Both the position numbers and the translations under genes were made by a program. DNA of 64,000 nt from Eublepharis macularius (lineage: Eukaryota; Chordata; Lepidosauria; Squamata; Eublepharidae), in contig NC_072793.1 in NCBI RefSeq assembly GCF_028583425.1, positions 99,495,689 through 99,559,688 on the forward strand. The letters are read 5' to 3'. The notes beneath the pieces were generated by a model. It was not told the DNA's origin, searched no databases, and saw only the letters and a program-made list of their open reading frames with translations. Numbering within the stretch: the stretch's first letter is position 1; the number at the start of each line of letters is the position of its first letter. Shown piece after piece: positions 44,914 to 55,964 of this stretch.

Positions 44914-45814
44914 GGCAAAACCACGGGCAACCCCAGACTAACAATTATAGTTACAGAAAACAAGCCAGGGAACTTCAGAAATATGTTTTTCTTTTATAAC
45001 GTGTGAAAAAGTGCAGTAGTGCAAAAGTGCAACAATCCAATTATAATAACTTTACAATATAATTTTACAATACAAGAATACACAAACACACAGTACAGTC
45101 ATTACAAAAAGTCTTCTATAGTCCGTAGAAATTATCCTCTGCGTTAAAGTGCAAAGTGCCTATTACAGTAAGAAGCCGGAGGTGGAGAGTGGCAATGGGC
45201 TTGTATATCCTTTCACAGTCCAAAAATTAAATTAATTCCAAAAACGCCGACGGGAGTATGCTGGCAGATTTCAATTAACCCGTTTCGTGAGTAAACAACT
45301 CACTTCATCTTGGGCATGAACATTTCGGACCGGATTCAAGTGTGGTGCAAGCTCCGTCTACCCTCTCCGGCAGCAAATGAATCAGATGGTGCTAACGGAC
45401 TCATGATGCCGGAGAGGGTAGACGGAGCTTGCACCACACTTGAATCCGGTCCGAAATGTTCATGCCCAAGATGAAGTGAGTTGTTTACTCACGAAACGGG
45501 TTAATTGAAATCTGCCAGCATACTCCCGTCGGCGTTTTTGGAATTAATTTAATTTTTGGACTGTGAAAGGATATACAAGCCCATTGCCACTCTCCACCTC
45601 CGGCTTCTTACTGTAATAGGCACTTTGCACTTTAACGCAGAGGATAATTTCTACGGACTATAGAAGACTTTTTGTAATGACTGTACTGTGTGTTTGTGTA
45701 TTCTTGTATTGTAAAATTATATTGTAAAGTTATTATAATTGGATTGTTGCACTTTTGCACTACTGCACTTTTTCACACGTTATAAAAGAAAAACATATTT
45801 CTGAAGTTCCCTGG
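44914..45814. mobile_element. Penelope-like palindrome, 901 bp, 14-bp duplication
   Basis: Arms of 408 bp, 44965-45372 and 45407-45814, are reverse complements around a 34-base spacer. I found no mismatch at the positions compared. The insert, including 51 bases left of the arm, is flanked by GTTGAACAGTAGTA at 44900-44913 and 45815-45828. Each arm carries a hammerhead-like core. On the right arm this is AAGATGA (45468-45474), stem GTGAG/CTCAC (45476-45480/45488-45492) with loop TTGTTTA, then GAAAC (45493-45497). On the left arm it is mirrored on the minus strand. No open frame is credible. Confidence 0.85.
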
Positions 45815-46049
45815 GTTGAACAGTAGTAAGCAGCTAGGCCTGGGTAAGTCATGCATGTCAAGTGGTATCAAGTCACATAGTGGACTTGGCCTCAATGAGT
45901 CCTCCCCTAAAGGCCAAAACAGCCTTGGAAAGTCCTCTGCTCCTCCTCTTGTCCTTTAGTGACAGAAGCCAAAACTTAAAGGCTTGCAAAATTTTTGTGG
46001 TTGCCTCACAATGGCTACTGATGACATTTATTTCTTAAAGCTACAAATG

Positions 46050-46379
46050 CTGTGTGACAGACAGGACCGGTTTCAGCTATGCCTCTCCTGAGCCAATGGG
46101 AGCAGATGGACTGCTGGGCCAATCAGAGTTAGAGTCCGTTGGAGGGAGAGACTTTTTGAGAGGGATGAGACGCTGATCAGAGAGGAAGCAGAAAAATAGC
46201 TGGCTGTTAATCAGTTCTTTTATTTTGAAACCTTTCCTGTTTAGCCCAAGGATGTTATTAGTTTAAAAATCGTTCACTCCTATGTTCCTTCTTGTAAATA
46301 AACTTTGTTTTGTTTTTGTTTAACCCTGGCTGGTCTGAAGTTGTTAGCTGGGGTGGGTTGGTGTGTTCCGGCGGTAGTC
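46050..46379 (+). mobile_element. LTR-like sequence
   Basis: It begins TGTGTGACAGACAGGACC and ends GCGGTAGTCA. GAGCCAATGGGAG is a CCAAT-box-like motif. AATAAACTTTGTTTTG near 46300 is a polyadenylation signal followed by a T-rich stretch. No matching duplication was found, and the right flank is another repeat, so the call is tentative. Confidence 0.45.
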
Positions 46380-46534
46380 ATGCCCCGCACGATGATGTCA
46401 CTTCACAGAAGCAATGTTATCGTGCAGGCCCTGGTGCATGCATGCTGTTTGTATGCACACAAGATAAAGCACATTAGTTAGGTGCTGGGTCCCCTGCCTC
46501 CCGCTGGGAGGACAGGGGGACCTGAAAACCCTAC
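46380..46534. mobile_element. TIR repeat fragment
   Basis: CGATGATGTCACTTCACAG, CCCCTGCCTCCCGCTGGGAG and CCTGAAAACCCTACA match the right half of the family at 15403. Confidence 0.6.
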
Positions 46535-47359
46535 AGCTTATATTGAGGGAAAGTAACCTCTGAGTTCCTTTTTCCCCAATATTTTTAGGCTGTAGCTGAG
46601 TGAGGGGAGGCAAACACAGGGCCCTGCCTGCCTGTCTGGTGGAGCCTCTGGAAGAGGAGAAAGAGGACCTGTGAGGATTTGAGTCAGGGATCTGCTTGCG
46701 TAGTAGAGGCTAGACAGGTGGCGAGTGGCTGGGGACTCCTTGCCTTTACCTGCCTGTGTTGTAGGAGCGTGAAACACTTGTATGTGGGTGTGGAAGTGGG
46801 GGGCAGTATCCCCGCAAAATGTTTTATTTTTAGATTTCAGATTTTTGTGCAAACCGGGAGCAAGATATGATCTGTTGTGTCTGTTCATGGCCTCAGTCTC
46901 CACATTTAAGTATGCACAGATTGGAGCATGTTGAGAATTACATATATTGACAAATAGAAGACCCACAAGGGCTTGCAAGGGAATCTCATTTTCCCTTTCA
47001 CCACTATTTCCTCTTTCCTTTGAGAGTCCCATAGCCTCTTCCCTTTTCCTGTTTCCTGCTCTTCTTCAAACCTACCACCCAACCTACTTTTATCTCCGCC
47101 TCCCCCATCTTAATTTTTCCCTACATCCATACCCCAGCAACCTGTCCTTGCAAAAAGTCTGGCCATGTTGTACAGTGCCGATCATTCTGCTAGTCCCAGT
47201 TGCACAGTGGGGAGCTGGCAAGGACATGCTAGGGACATCTCAATTTCCCCTGCATCCTCAAACTATTTCCTCTTTTCTTCCTCCTGCCAACTTCCATATC
47301 TTCACTTCTTCCTGTTTCTTTCTCTCCCTCCTATCCACTATACAACCTATCTTTTATCT

Positions 47360-47660
47360 AGGTAAAGGGTAAAGGTAGTCCCCTGTGCAAGCACCGAGTC
47401 ATTACTGATCCATGGGGGGACGTTGCCAACGTTTTCTTGGCAGACTTTTTATGGTGTGGTTTGCCATTGCTTTCCCCAGTCATCTATACTTTACCCCCAG
47501 GAACCTGGGTACTCATTTTACCGATCTCGAAAGGATGGAAAGCTGAGTCAACCTTGTGCCAGTTGTCTGAACCTGGCTTCTGCCAGGTTCAAACTCAGGT
47601 CATGAGCAGAGCTTGGGCTGCAGTACTGCAGCTTACCACTTTGCGCCATGGGCTCTTTTT
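47360..47660 (-). mobile_element. tRNA-derived SINE with 12-bp duplication
   Basis: On the minus strand it runs GGCGCAAAGTGGTAAGC (A-box-like), ATGACCTGAGTTTGAACC (B-box-like), CTGGGGAAAGCAATGGC and ends AGGGGACTACCTTTACCC. TATCTTTTATCT flanks it at 47348-47359 and 47661-47672. Nearly complete, moderately diverged. Confidence 0.88.
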
Positions 47661-48330
47661 TATCTTTTATCTGTCTTCCCCATATTCAACTATATTTATT
47701 TTTTCTACATTTAGATCCTTTTCTCTACAATGTAGACCTAAAGTAGCTTACGTCATTCTCTTCCATTTTATAACAATCATGTGACATAAATTAGATTGTG
47801 TGTGTGACTGGCCCATGTTCTCTCATGAACTTCTGTAGTTAAGTAGCAATTCAGATCTGTCTGTCCCGAATCCTAGTCTGAAACTCTAAACATTATATCA
47901 CTGGCTTTTGTTGGATTGGCTGCTGTTGTTGAACTTTAGCAAGCCGCTAGGCCTGGGTGAATCATTCAAGCTGGGTGGTAGCAAGTCTCTTGGTGGTTGC
48001 TGGTGAGTGTGGCCCTGATAAGTCCTCCCTCAAATGCCAAAACAGTCCTGGAAAGGCCCCCTGTCCCTTCTGTCTGCCTTTTACTGATGGAAACCAAGGC
48101 TTCAATTGGCAATACATTGTGGTTGCGGAGCAAGAGCCACAGAGGGCATTTGTTTCTTAAAGCTACAAGCACTTTTATTATTGGGGGGGGGGGGATTAAT
48201 CACCCAGATTTCAGATTTTTCTGCTTTTCTCAGGCATGCAGAAAGATTTGTCTTGTCTGTTCATGGATCCATTCTCTGGATTTAAGTATCCATAAATTTG
48301 GCCACATTGAGAAGTAGATATATTCATACA

Positions 48331-48606
48331 CGGATTTGCATTATTATAGTACCTGACTTGTTTTTTCTTGCCAAATTTGGGCAGGGCAGTGTTTCTGTGA
48401 ATGAAACAGAGCTACCTGAGATCAGCATTTGGATTTGCTGAGAGGAGTAGTCTGTGGATTATGTTTTAAGCATTAGCATAATCGCAGATTTTATTTGCTG
48501 AAAGTTGTTTTCTGTCCCACAGCAGCAAACATTAGATTAGGGCCAAATGGACAGTTTATGGATAGTTATAATAGGTGTTTGCCAAAAATTGATTGATTTA
48601 ATTTTC

Positions 48607-48645
<39 letters not shown>

Positions 48646-48869
48646 CTAGTCAAATAGTCCTACAACGGTGTATAATTTTTAATAAAACCTGATGAGATTT
48701 GGTACCGTTTTACTACCCTGGATTTATATATACTTCTTCTCCTGTAGATGTCTGTTCTCTTTCACTACTCTTACTGAAATGCTTGTCGAATCCTGATTAC
48801 AGAATTACAAGGGCATGGCTTAGACAAGATCTTTTTTGTATAAATGCTTAATACACTATTTAGCTTACA
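48331..48869 (+). other. Intronic sequence with (TAG)n microsatellite
   Basis: A TAG run of about 12 copies lies at 48610-48645. Nothing else is recognised before the L2 copy. Confidence 0.7.
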
Positions 48870-50783
48870 TTTGATGTCTACGAAAACCACTACTTGTGTG
48901 TTTGATCCTTGCCCATCCTGGCAGTTAACATCAAGTAAAGACCACATAAGTGAACCACTGAGGTCTATTGTAAATCAATCACTAACTCAGGGCAGCTTTC
49001 CCCGGCAGCTCAAACAGGCAGTTTTCCATCCGCTACTTTAAAAACCATCCCTAGACAAAAGTGATGTGGCCAATTATTGCCCAGTCTCTAATCTGCCCTT
49101 TCTGAGCAAAGTGATTGAGAGAGCAGTAGCTGACAAATTCTAGATCTTCTTGGTTAACTCTAGCACTCTGGACCCTTTCCAGTCAGGATTCAGATCAGGG
49201 CATGGGACAGAGACAGCACTAGTAGCATTAGTGGATGATCTCTGTCTGAATATAAACAAAGGCCAAGTCTCCTTATTGCTTCTCCTGGATCTATCTGCAG
49301 CCTTTGACACAGTAGACCATGCCATCCTGTTGAGGCATTTAGAAACAGAAGTGGGCATCAAAGGATGTGCCTTGGACTGGTTTAAATCATTTCTCGTGGA
49401 ATGGACTCAAAGGGTTGCCGTCAGAGATCAGCTATCTCCAGAATGGGAACTATCTTGCAGGGTTCCGCAAGGTACAATCTTATCTCCCATGTTATTCAAC
49501 CTCTACGTAAAACCTTTAGGAGAAACCATTCGTAGTTATGGAGTTGGATGTCATCAATATGCAGATAACACCCAACTCTCTATCTCACTATCCAGGTCCC
49601 CACAGGATGCAATAGAAATCTTAGACCACTGCCTGACAGCCATAGTGAAATGATTGAAAAACAACAAATTGAAATTGAACCCAGACAAGAATGAAGTGAT
49701 GCTAGTTGGGAAGGCAGAGATCTGGAAGGATATTGTACTCCCCACTTCTGATGGAGTTCATCTGACCCTTGCAGACTCAGTTAAGAGCCTAGAGATTATA
49801 CTGGATCCAGCGCAAAACAAGTTAAGGCAGCAGCAAAAAATGCTTTCTACAATCTCTCTCTAGCCTGGAAGATGGCTTCTTACCTCAGCACGGCCGACCT
49901 GCCTACCTGGATCTATGCTATGGTAACATCAAGGCTTGACTATTGTAATGCACTATACATAGGTCTCCCATCTAAGTTAAGTAGGAGGCTCCAATTAGTG
50001 CAAAATGCTGCAACTCGACTGTTATCAGGAGCGAGCAGGAGCATGAACATCACTCTCATCCTACAGTCACTTTATTGGCAATGGCTACCTATCAGTTACT
50101 GTGCTCAGTTCAAGGTATTGGTTATTATATACAAAGCTATTTATGGCTTTGGTCCAGTATACCTACAGGACTGCCTCCCTCTCTATCGTCCTCTACGGCA
50201 GCTTTGCTTATCTGAACAGGGTCTCCTGCAGGTGCCAGCCTACACATGGGTGAAATCAACAGCAGCCTGTAGACGGGCTTTCTCTGGGATGGCCCCTACC
50301 CTGTGGAACAATCTGCCTGAGGAGGTCAGGAGAGCCCCCACTCTCCTGGCTTTCTGCAAGCAATGCAAAACTGAATTATTCAAAAAGGTTTTTTACTCAA
50401 ATGGGAGGGCTCTATTGGAGGAATGAGGTCTCAGATGCTTTGCTAATGAGTTAGGGACCATAGACTTCACCATTATGTTGCTTTACATATTATCTGTTGG
50501 TTTAAATATGTACTCTTATGTACAACCCATGCTTCATGTTGTCTAATGTCAGTCCTAGAATTGATTATGTTCTGTTTCAGTATTTTTTCTACTCTGTATT
50601 GGATTCTTGCTAATGCTGCATCTTTTTAAACTTGTATCTATTTACCCTATGGCATTGTTTATGGAAATGTCCTTGATACTGTATGGAAATGTACTTGATA
50701 CTGATTGTACTAATCTCATACTGTGTAATCCGCCTTGAGTCTCAGTGAGAAAGGCGGACTATAAATAAATAAATAAATAAATA
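48870..50783 (+). mobile_element. L2-group LINE, reverse transcriptase to 3' end
   Basis: It is the most complete + strand L2 copy. It starts inside the protein (CVFDPCPSWQLTSSKD) and runs to the 3' end, CCGCCTTGAGTCTCAGTG, with an (AAAT)n tail at 50762-50783. The family differs from the minus-strand L2 copies at 11178 and 55965: ALDWFKSFL, CRVPQGTIL and the tail sequence are its own. Confidence 0.92.
49150..50426 (+). pseudogene. L2 LINE reverse transcriptase, broken
   Basis: Blocks in order: DPFQSGFRSGHGTETALVAL, LLLLLDLSAAFDTVDH (motif A intact), VPQGTILSPMLFNLY (motif B), YADNTQLSISL (motif C), LKLNPDKNEVMLVGKAEIW, SRLDYCNALYIGLPSKL, LQLVQNAATRLLSG and the tail AFCKQCKTELFKKVF. Motif C should read YADD, and the second aspartate is asparagine here. 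A stop at 49651 and a frameshift near 49865 break the frame. Upstream, another stop follows RQLKQAVFHPLL at 49041. It is a fossil, but recent enough to read throughout. Confidence 0.92.
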
Positions 50784-52084
50784 TGGGTTAAAATGGGGAC
50801 ATATTTACCAGTTCCATAGCATATCATATACTGGGTACAGATAGCATGTGGCAGGACATGTTATTCAGTTGCTGTGAAACTTTCAGAATTTATAAAATAA
50901 TTATTAATTTGTTGGTGACTTCTGTCTACTTGAGAACATTAGTGATGTCCTGTGGAACCACTAAACCTGTTTCTGTCTTAATTCATGTTTACATAAGCCA
51001 TGCATCTTTAATTATACATCAGATAAGATTGAACCACAAAACTAATGGTGCAATCCTAATCAAAGTTGCACCATTTCTAGTCCATTGAAATTGATAGGCC
51101 TAAGTGGGGTGTAACTTTGTTTAGAATTGCACTGTAAAAGTTTCTCTACTACAGTTGAGATTATGGTGGCAAATGTATTTTGCATTTAAAAACCATGTGT
51201 TAAGGGAGAAAAACAGCAGCACCTCTCTTAAAAGAGGAAACTCCTGAAACAACATTGATCTTGTCTACCTTTTGATTACCCATTCTTTTTCTTCTGCTTT
51301 GTTTTGTCCCATCAGCTTTGTGAAGTGTTAAACACTGGATGATGATGATTCTGAGAGTTGTTGGACCTGTCATATATGTCTGTCTGCATATCTTCCATGA
51401 ACGTATTCTGTGTGCTGTTCTGGTCCTCTGAGGGCATAAGAAGTTTCTTATTGATATTAAGGCAGTAGGTTATCTCTCAAGTATTTACTTTCTCTTTCCC
51501 TGCTGCTTCCAGAAGTGTCCTTGAAGGCTGCTTGTGGCCAGCTCGAAATGTATCTTTCTTGGGAACTGAGATGATTTCATTCTTTGTTCTGTCTAGTCTA
51601 AACCTAGCTCTTCCCTGGCAACCCCCCTCCCCGGCTCTTTCATGCCCCAAAACTTTAACAGTCCTTATCCTGATGGCAGGAACATTCCCTATAACTAACA
51701 TCACCAACCCCAGTTACGTCACTTCTGCCAATGCACTTGTCTGAGCACCTTGAACTTGCTGAATCTCTAATAAAGTTACTTCAAGTAATACACCTGCGTG
51801 TTTGCTATGGAGAATTGGGGGTTCTACGTGCCAAGGACTGACAGGATCTGTTTTTTTTAATTTAATTAACTTCATTTGAATCAAATTGGCACAATTTGGT
51901 TCCTAAATTGATGCCAGAGGATGACTGACAAACATGTTGATTGTGTATCTTGAATGTTATATGATTCTATGTCCTCCAGCTGAACATTCCAACCTTCTGG
52001 CATAATTTAAAGTTCTATTGATAGTTCCTAATGCTGAAACATGAATCAGCATTTCAATGACAGGAGATGTTTAGAAGGGAAAGA
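50784..52084 (+). other. Intronic sequence with possible LTR end
   Basis: About 51369-51842 carries CTCTAATAAAGTTACTTC (polyadenylation signal) and then CCAAGGACTGACA, which looks like the 3' end of an LTR. The 5' end and duplication were not found. No exon is recognised. Confidence 0.35.
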
Positions 52085-53321
52085 GGTTTTAAGATTTTTT
52101 AAAAGATTTTTATTTTATTAATAGAAATAAAAGCCCATAAAAAGGGCAGAAAACAAGAATAAAGAAAAACTAGACAGTAACAGAACTTGGAACTTAGAAA
52201 GGAAAAAGAACAATAATACATATTTCATTTCCATTCTTTTCTACAATGCTTATCTTTTTTTTAGCAAAATTACAGTCTCTCCAAAATTTTCTTTTCCACT
52301 ACTGCCTCCCTTCTACTTGTTTTATATTCCCCCATTATCTTCTTAATGATCAAAACCACAAATCATCAAGTCACTATTCCTCATTTTATGTAGAAAGTCA
52401 ATAAAGGGTTTCCAGTTAGCCAAAAAGATAGACAATGTTTTGTCTCTGATCAAAGCTGTAAGTTTCGCCATCTCCGCTGTCATTTTCATAGTCCAGTCAT
52501 CTATTGAAGGTAGTTCTGTATTTTTCCATTTCTGTGCATACAACAGTAATCTTATATAGAAATAAAATCCCAGGCTGATTTTCCAACTGTTTGTCCATTA
52601 ATCCCAACAAAAAGGCTTCTGATTTAAACTGTATGGTAGTCTTTAGTATTTTTTTGTATGACCATATGAATCTGGGTCCAACATTTTTCAGCTTTACGGC
52701 AAGTCGACCAGAGATGATAAAGTGTTCCTTCTTGTTTCTCACATTTCCAACACTTATTTGACATACCTTTGCTCATTTTGGCTAATCTATCAGGAGACAT
52801 ATACCACCGATACATCATTTTATAAAAATTTTCTTTAAGTCTAACACTCAACGTATGTTTAAGCCCCTTTACGCACATATTTTCCCATTGGTCCATCATT
52901 ATATTATCCCCCCAAAATTTTGCCCATTTTACCATACAGTCTTTCACAGATTCTTCTTCCATTTCAAATTTCAGTAACAACGTATACATTTTGGAAATAA
53001 CATGCTCATCATTTGAACAAAGCTCTTTTTCAAACTGTCTTTTCCTGCTCAAAGCCCCATAGTTTTTTAATCTAATTTAAATCTTTCTAAAAGCTGAGCA
53101 TATGCAAACCATTGACATTTATAACCCTTAGCTACTAACTCCTCCTTTGTCTTCAATTTGCAATCTTCTTGGAAAATTCTATTAAATCTCCATAAATCAA
53201 CCATCCCTGTTTGAAAGTCATCTCCCTCCTGTAGAACACCTCCTGTGTTGAAATCCAGTGGTGTCTTCTGTGTTAGTCTCAATTTATATTTATTCCAAAT
53301 TCTCAAAATAGCTCTCCTAAT
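52085..53321 (-). mobile_element. L1, 3' part (split by hAT)
   Basis: Minus-strand frames give FNTGGVLQEGDDFQTG, EELVAKGYKCQWFAYAQLL, KENFYKMMYRWYMSPDRL and NKCWKCEKQEGTLYHLWSTC (zinc knuckle), the C-terminal part of L1 ORF2. The 3' end near 52100 is A/T-rich. It continues across the hAT element into 55028-55870. Confidence 0.88.
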
Positions 53322-55027
53322 TGGGGGTGTGCACTGCCAGGGTGATTTGGTTTTCCCTATTCGGTTTATCCGAATCAGGAAAAATATTCAGAATTGAGCA
53401 ATTACCGAAGCGTCAAACCACTTCTGAAATTGTGATTCAGGTCGCTTCAGGTGTAATTAGAAAAGATTTGGCCGTTATTTTCAAAGGAGAACATGCTCCC
53501 GGCTTTCCGGGAGCCTGGGGGGGGGATTTTATTTACAAATCACACCAAACTTGGTGGGGAACTTCTCCTAACTCTCCTCTAATGATCCCCCAAGTTTCAG
53601 AACGATTGGACTTCGACAGGCCATGTTATGGCCCCCCAAAGAAGATACCCGCTCCTCCTCCATTCTCCATTATTCCCTATGGGGAAAAACAAGGAGGCTT
53701 ACTAGGTGGCTTGGGGTGGCATTTTGCAAGCAAAATGTACCCAATTTTCAAGAGACCTTCTCCTACCTCTCCTCCCATCCTCCCCAAGTTTCAGCGAGAT
53801 TGCACTTTGGGGGGCCATTTTATAGCCTCCCAAGGAAGGTGCCCCTATCCTCCTCCACTCTCCATTATTCCCTATGGGGGAAAAAGGGGGGGCTTTCTAG
53901 GTGGATTGGGAAGGAATTTTGCAGGCAAAATGCACCCAGTGTTCAGGGGACTGATGTTCAGGGGGCACCTGTAAAATACCTCCCATAGTCCCCCAACAAT
54001 AACAGCCCCCCAACAATAACTTGAAAACAGCACCCCAAGAACTTTGAAAAACAGGTCCCCAACAGTAACTTTTAAAATACCAAATACAGACAGATCAAAA
54101 TTACAGTGATTTTTTAAAAAGGTTCAAAAGAAAAACACTAAAACCCAGCAAGCCACCCCCCCCACACACACACACACAAATGCCTCCTCACACACTCACT
54201 CACTCACTCACTCAAGGCCTCAACAAGGGAAAATAAAAATTAAGGAAAAATTAAAATCAAAGCTTGAATCAAATTCCGTTCCCTTCCTCCCCCACCCACC
54301 AAGTCAAATAACCAGTCCCCTCCCCCCAAAGAGAAAACCCAGTGAGTCACTAACTTTCCTGCCAGTCTCCTGAAGTCCAGCGGTGGGTCAGTCAGTCACA
54401 GCACAGGGAATCCTCACAGGCCAGAAAGATCCAGAAGAAGGGCAGGCCACACCACAGAGACTGAGAGAATCCATTGGCACTCTCTCAAAGTCTCTCTCTA
54501 GGCCAGGAACAGAATGGAAGCTTGTCCAAAGGCAAGCCTCTATTTTAAATCCCCTGCTGCATCTCCTTCCAGAGAATCCATTGGCTGGAAGGAGGATGCA
54601 ACAGTGGGACTGGACAGTCCTAACTCCCCCTCCCTTCTCTGATCTCCCTCCCTCTTCTCCCTTGTACTACTCACTCCTCCCATCCTGTGAAATTGGAGGG
54701 AATCTCTGCAAGCAGCACTTTTCTTGCTGTTTTGCAAGTTTGCAAAAGAGCAAGAAGAGTGCTTCTTTCAAGCTTCCCGGCAATTTTTACCAGATGGGCG
54801 GGGTAAGGAAGAAGTTGTAGTGAGTTATTCACTCCTTCTCCCTCTCCCCTCTGCTAAGAAAGCACAGGAAGCTTTTGCTAAACTTTGCTGGTTGTTTGCA
54901 AGTGCAAACAGCCACCAAAGTGCTCCCCGTTGACCCAAAGCAACTTTGGGTTGCTCTGCTTTGGTATTCCCAAATTGGGGCCAGCATGCCCCAATCCCAA
55001 ACCTGAATCCTGAAGTGCACACCCCTG
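53322..55027. mobile_element. Non-autonomous hAT element in L1, 8-bp duplication
   Basis: CTCCTAAT flanks the insert at 53314-53321 and 55028-55035. The ends are TGGGGGTGTGCAC and, inverted, CAGGGGTGTGCAC. This TIR and the 8-bp duplication are typical of hAT elements. The 1,706-bp interior holds two diverged tandem copies of about 210 bp (CTCCATTATTCCCTATGGGG near 53665 and 53860) and short CCCCAACAATAAC repeats near 53990. There is no transposase. The + strand frame at 53321-53974 arises from the repeats. Confidence 0.9.
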
Positions 55028-55870
55028 CTCCTAATATAATGATTTTTGAAGTCTGCATTGACCTTTACTTTGTCATACCAAATCTCAAGTCATATCCTTC
55101 CAACGTCAAGAGTCTCTCGTTTCTCAAAAGCATCCATTCCTTCATCTATGTTAGACATGCAGAGGTACAATACACTTTCAAGTGTAGTAAACCAAGTCCG
55201 CCTCTCTCCTTCACATCCTGTAGCATTTTATATTTGACCCTTGGTTTTTTCCCTTGCCATATAAATGTTGAAATATCCTTTTGCCACTGCTTAAATGGTA
55301 CATATGAAATTAACTCAGGTAATGTCTGGAAGAAGAATAACATTCTAGGTAAAACATTCATTTTGATAACTGATATTCTTCCCAATAAGGATAACTGTGC
55401 TCCATCCCATCTTAACATACCTTTTTAAATTTCTCTCCATGTCTTAACATAATTGTTTTGAAATAGCAGACAGTTCATCCCCATTAGCATAATACCTAAA
55501 TATTTTGCCTTTTTTCAACTCTAAAACCTGTTATTTCCATCAGTTCTTCCTGATATTTAATATCCATATTTTTTATCAACATTTTTGTTTTCTGATCATT
55601 TATTTTAAAACCTGCCAGAGCACCAAACTCTCTCAATTTCTCCATCAGTATTTCAATTCCATCTAACATGTCCTCCAGAAACAAAACTAAGTCGTCTAAT
55701 ATCCTGTCTAATATCTCTTTTCAAAACCTCCAATATCAAGATAAAAAGGAGTGATGACAATGGACAACCTTGACGTATTCCTTTCTGAATCTTGCATGGT
55801 TTAGTTAATTCTCCATTTACAATAATTTTAGTGTTCTGTGAAGTATAAATCGATTTCACCCATTTTATTA
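55028..55870 (-). mobile_element. L1, 5' part (split by hAT)
   Basis: Reading on the minus strand: KIQKGIRQGCPLSSLLFIL (reverse transcriptase motif B), LMEKLREFGALAGFKIND, LSLLGRISVIKMNVLPRMLF and FIWQGKKPRVKYKML. This is ORF2 from mid reverse transcriptase to the region after it, with frameshifts. Its 5' limit at about 55870 lacks a recognised duplication. Continuous with 52085-53321. Confidence 0.88.
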
Positions 55871-55964
55871 AAAAAGAGCTTTTAAAGCATATATGTTATA
55901 TTTTTGTTGCCTTCTGAGAATAAATTTACTGGCTCACACTCAGTATCCTGTCAGTGAGAATTTC

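Larger units (their letters stand above)
44545..48335. repeat. Large diverged tandem duplication
   Basis: Blocks repeat in the same order. SINE-like TAGTCTGACACTCTAAACACT (44852) matches TAGTCTGAAACTCTAAACAT (47874). GCTAGGCCTGGGT near 45834 recurs near 47948. CCAAAACAGCCTTGGAAAG near 45917 matches CCAAAACAGTCCTGGAAAG near 48038. AGATTTCAGATTTTT near 46839 recurs near 48209. The first copy is stretched by later insertions at 44914-45814 and 46050-46834. Confidence 0.65.

Noticed and set aside
53321..53974. 217-codon frame as a hAT transposase
   Set aside because: It lies over diverged tandem blocks, has no BED, DDE or dimerisation motifs, and a second frame in parallel gives the same blocks.
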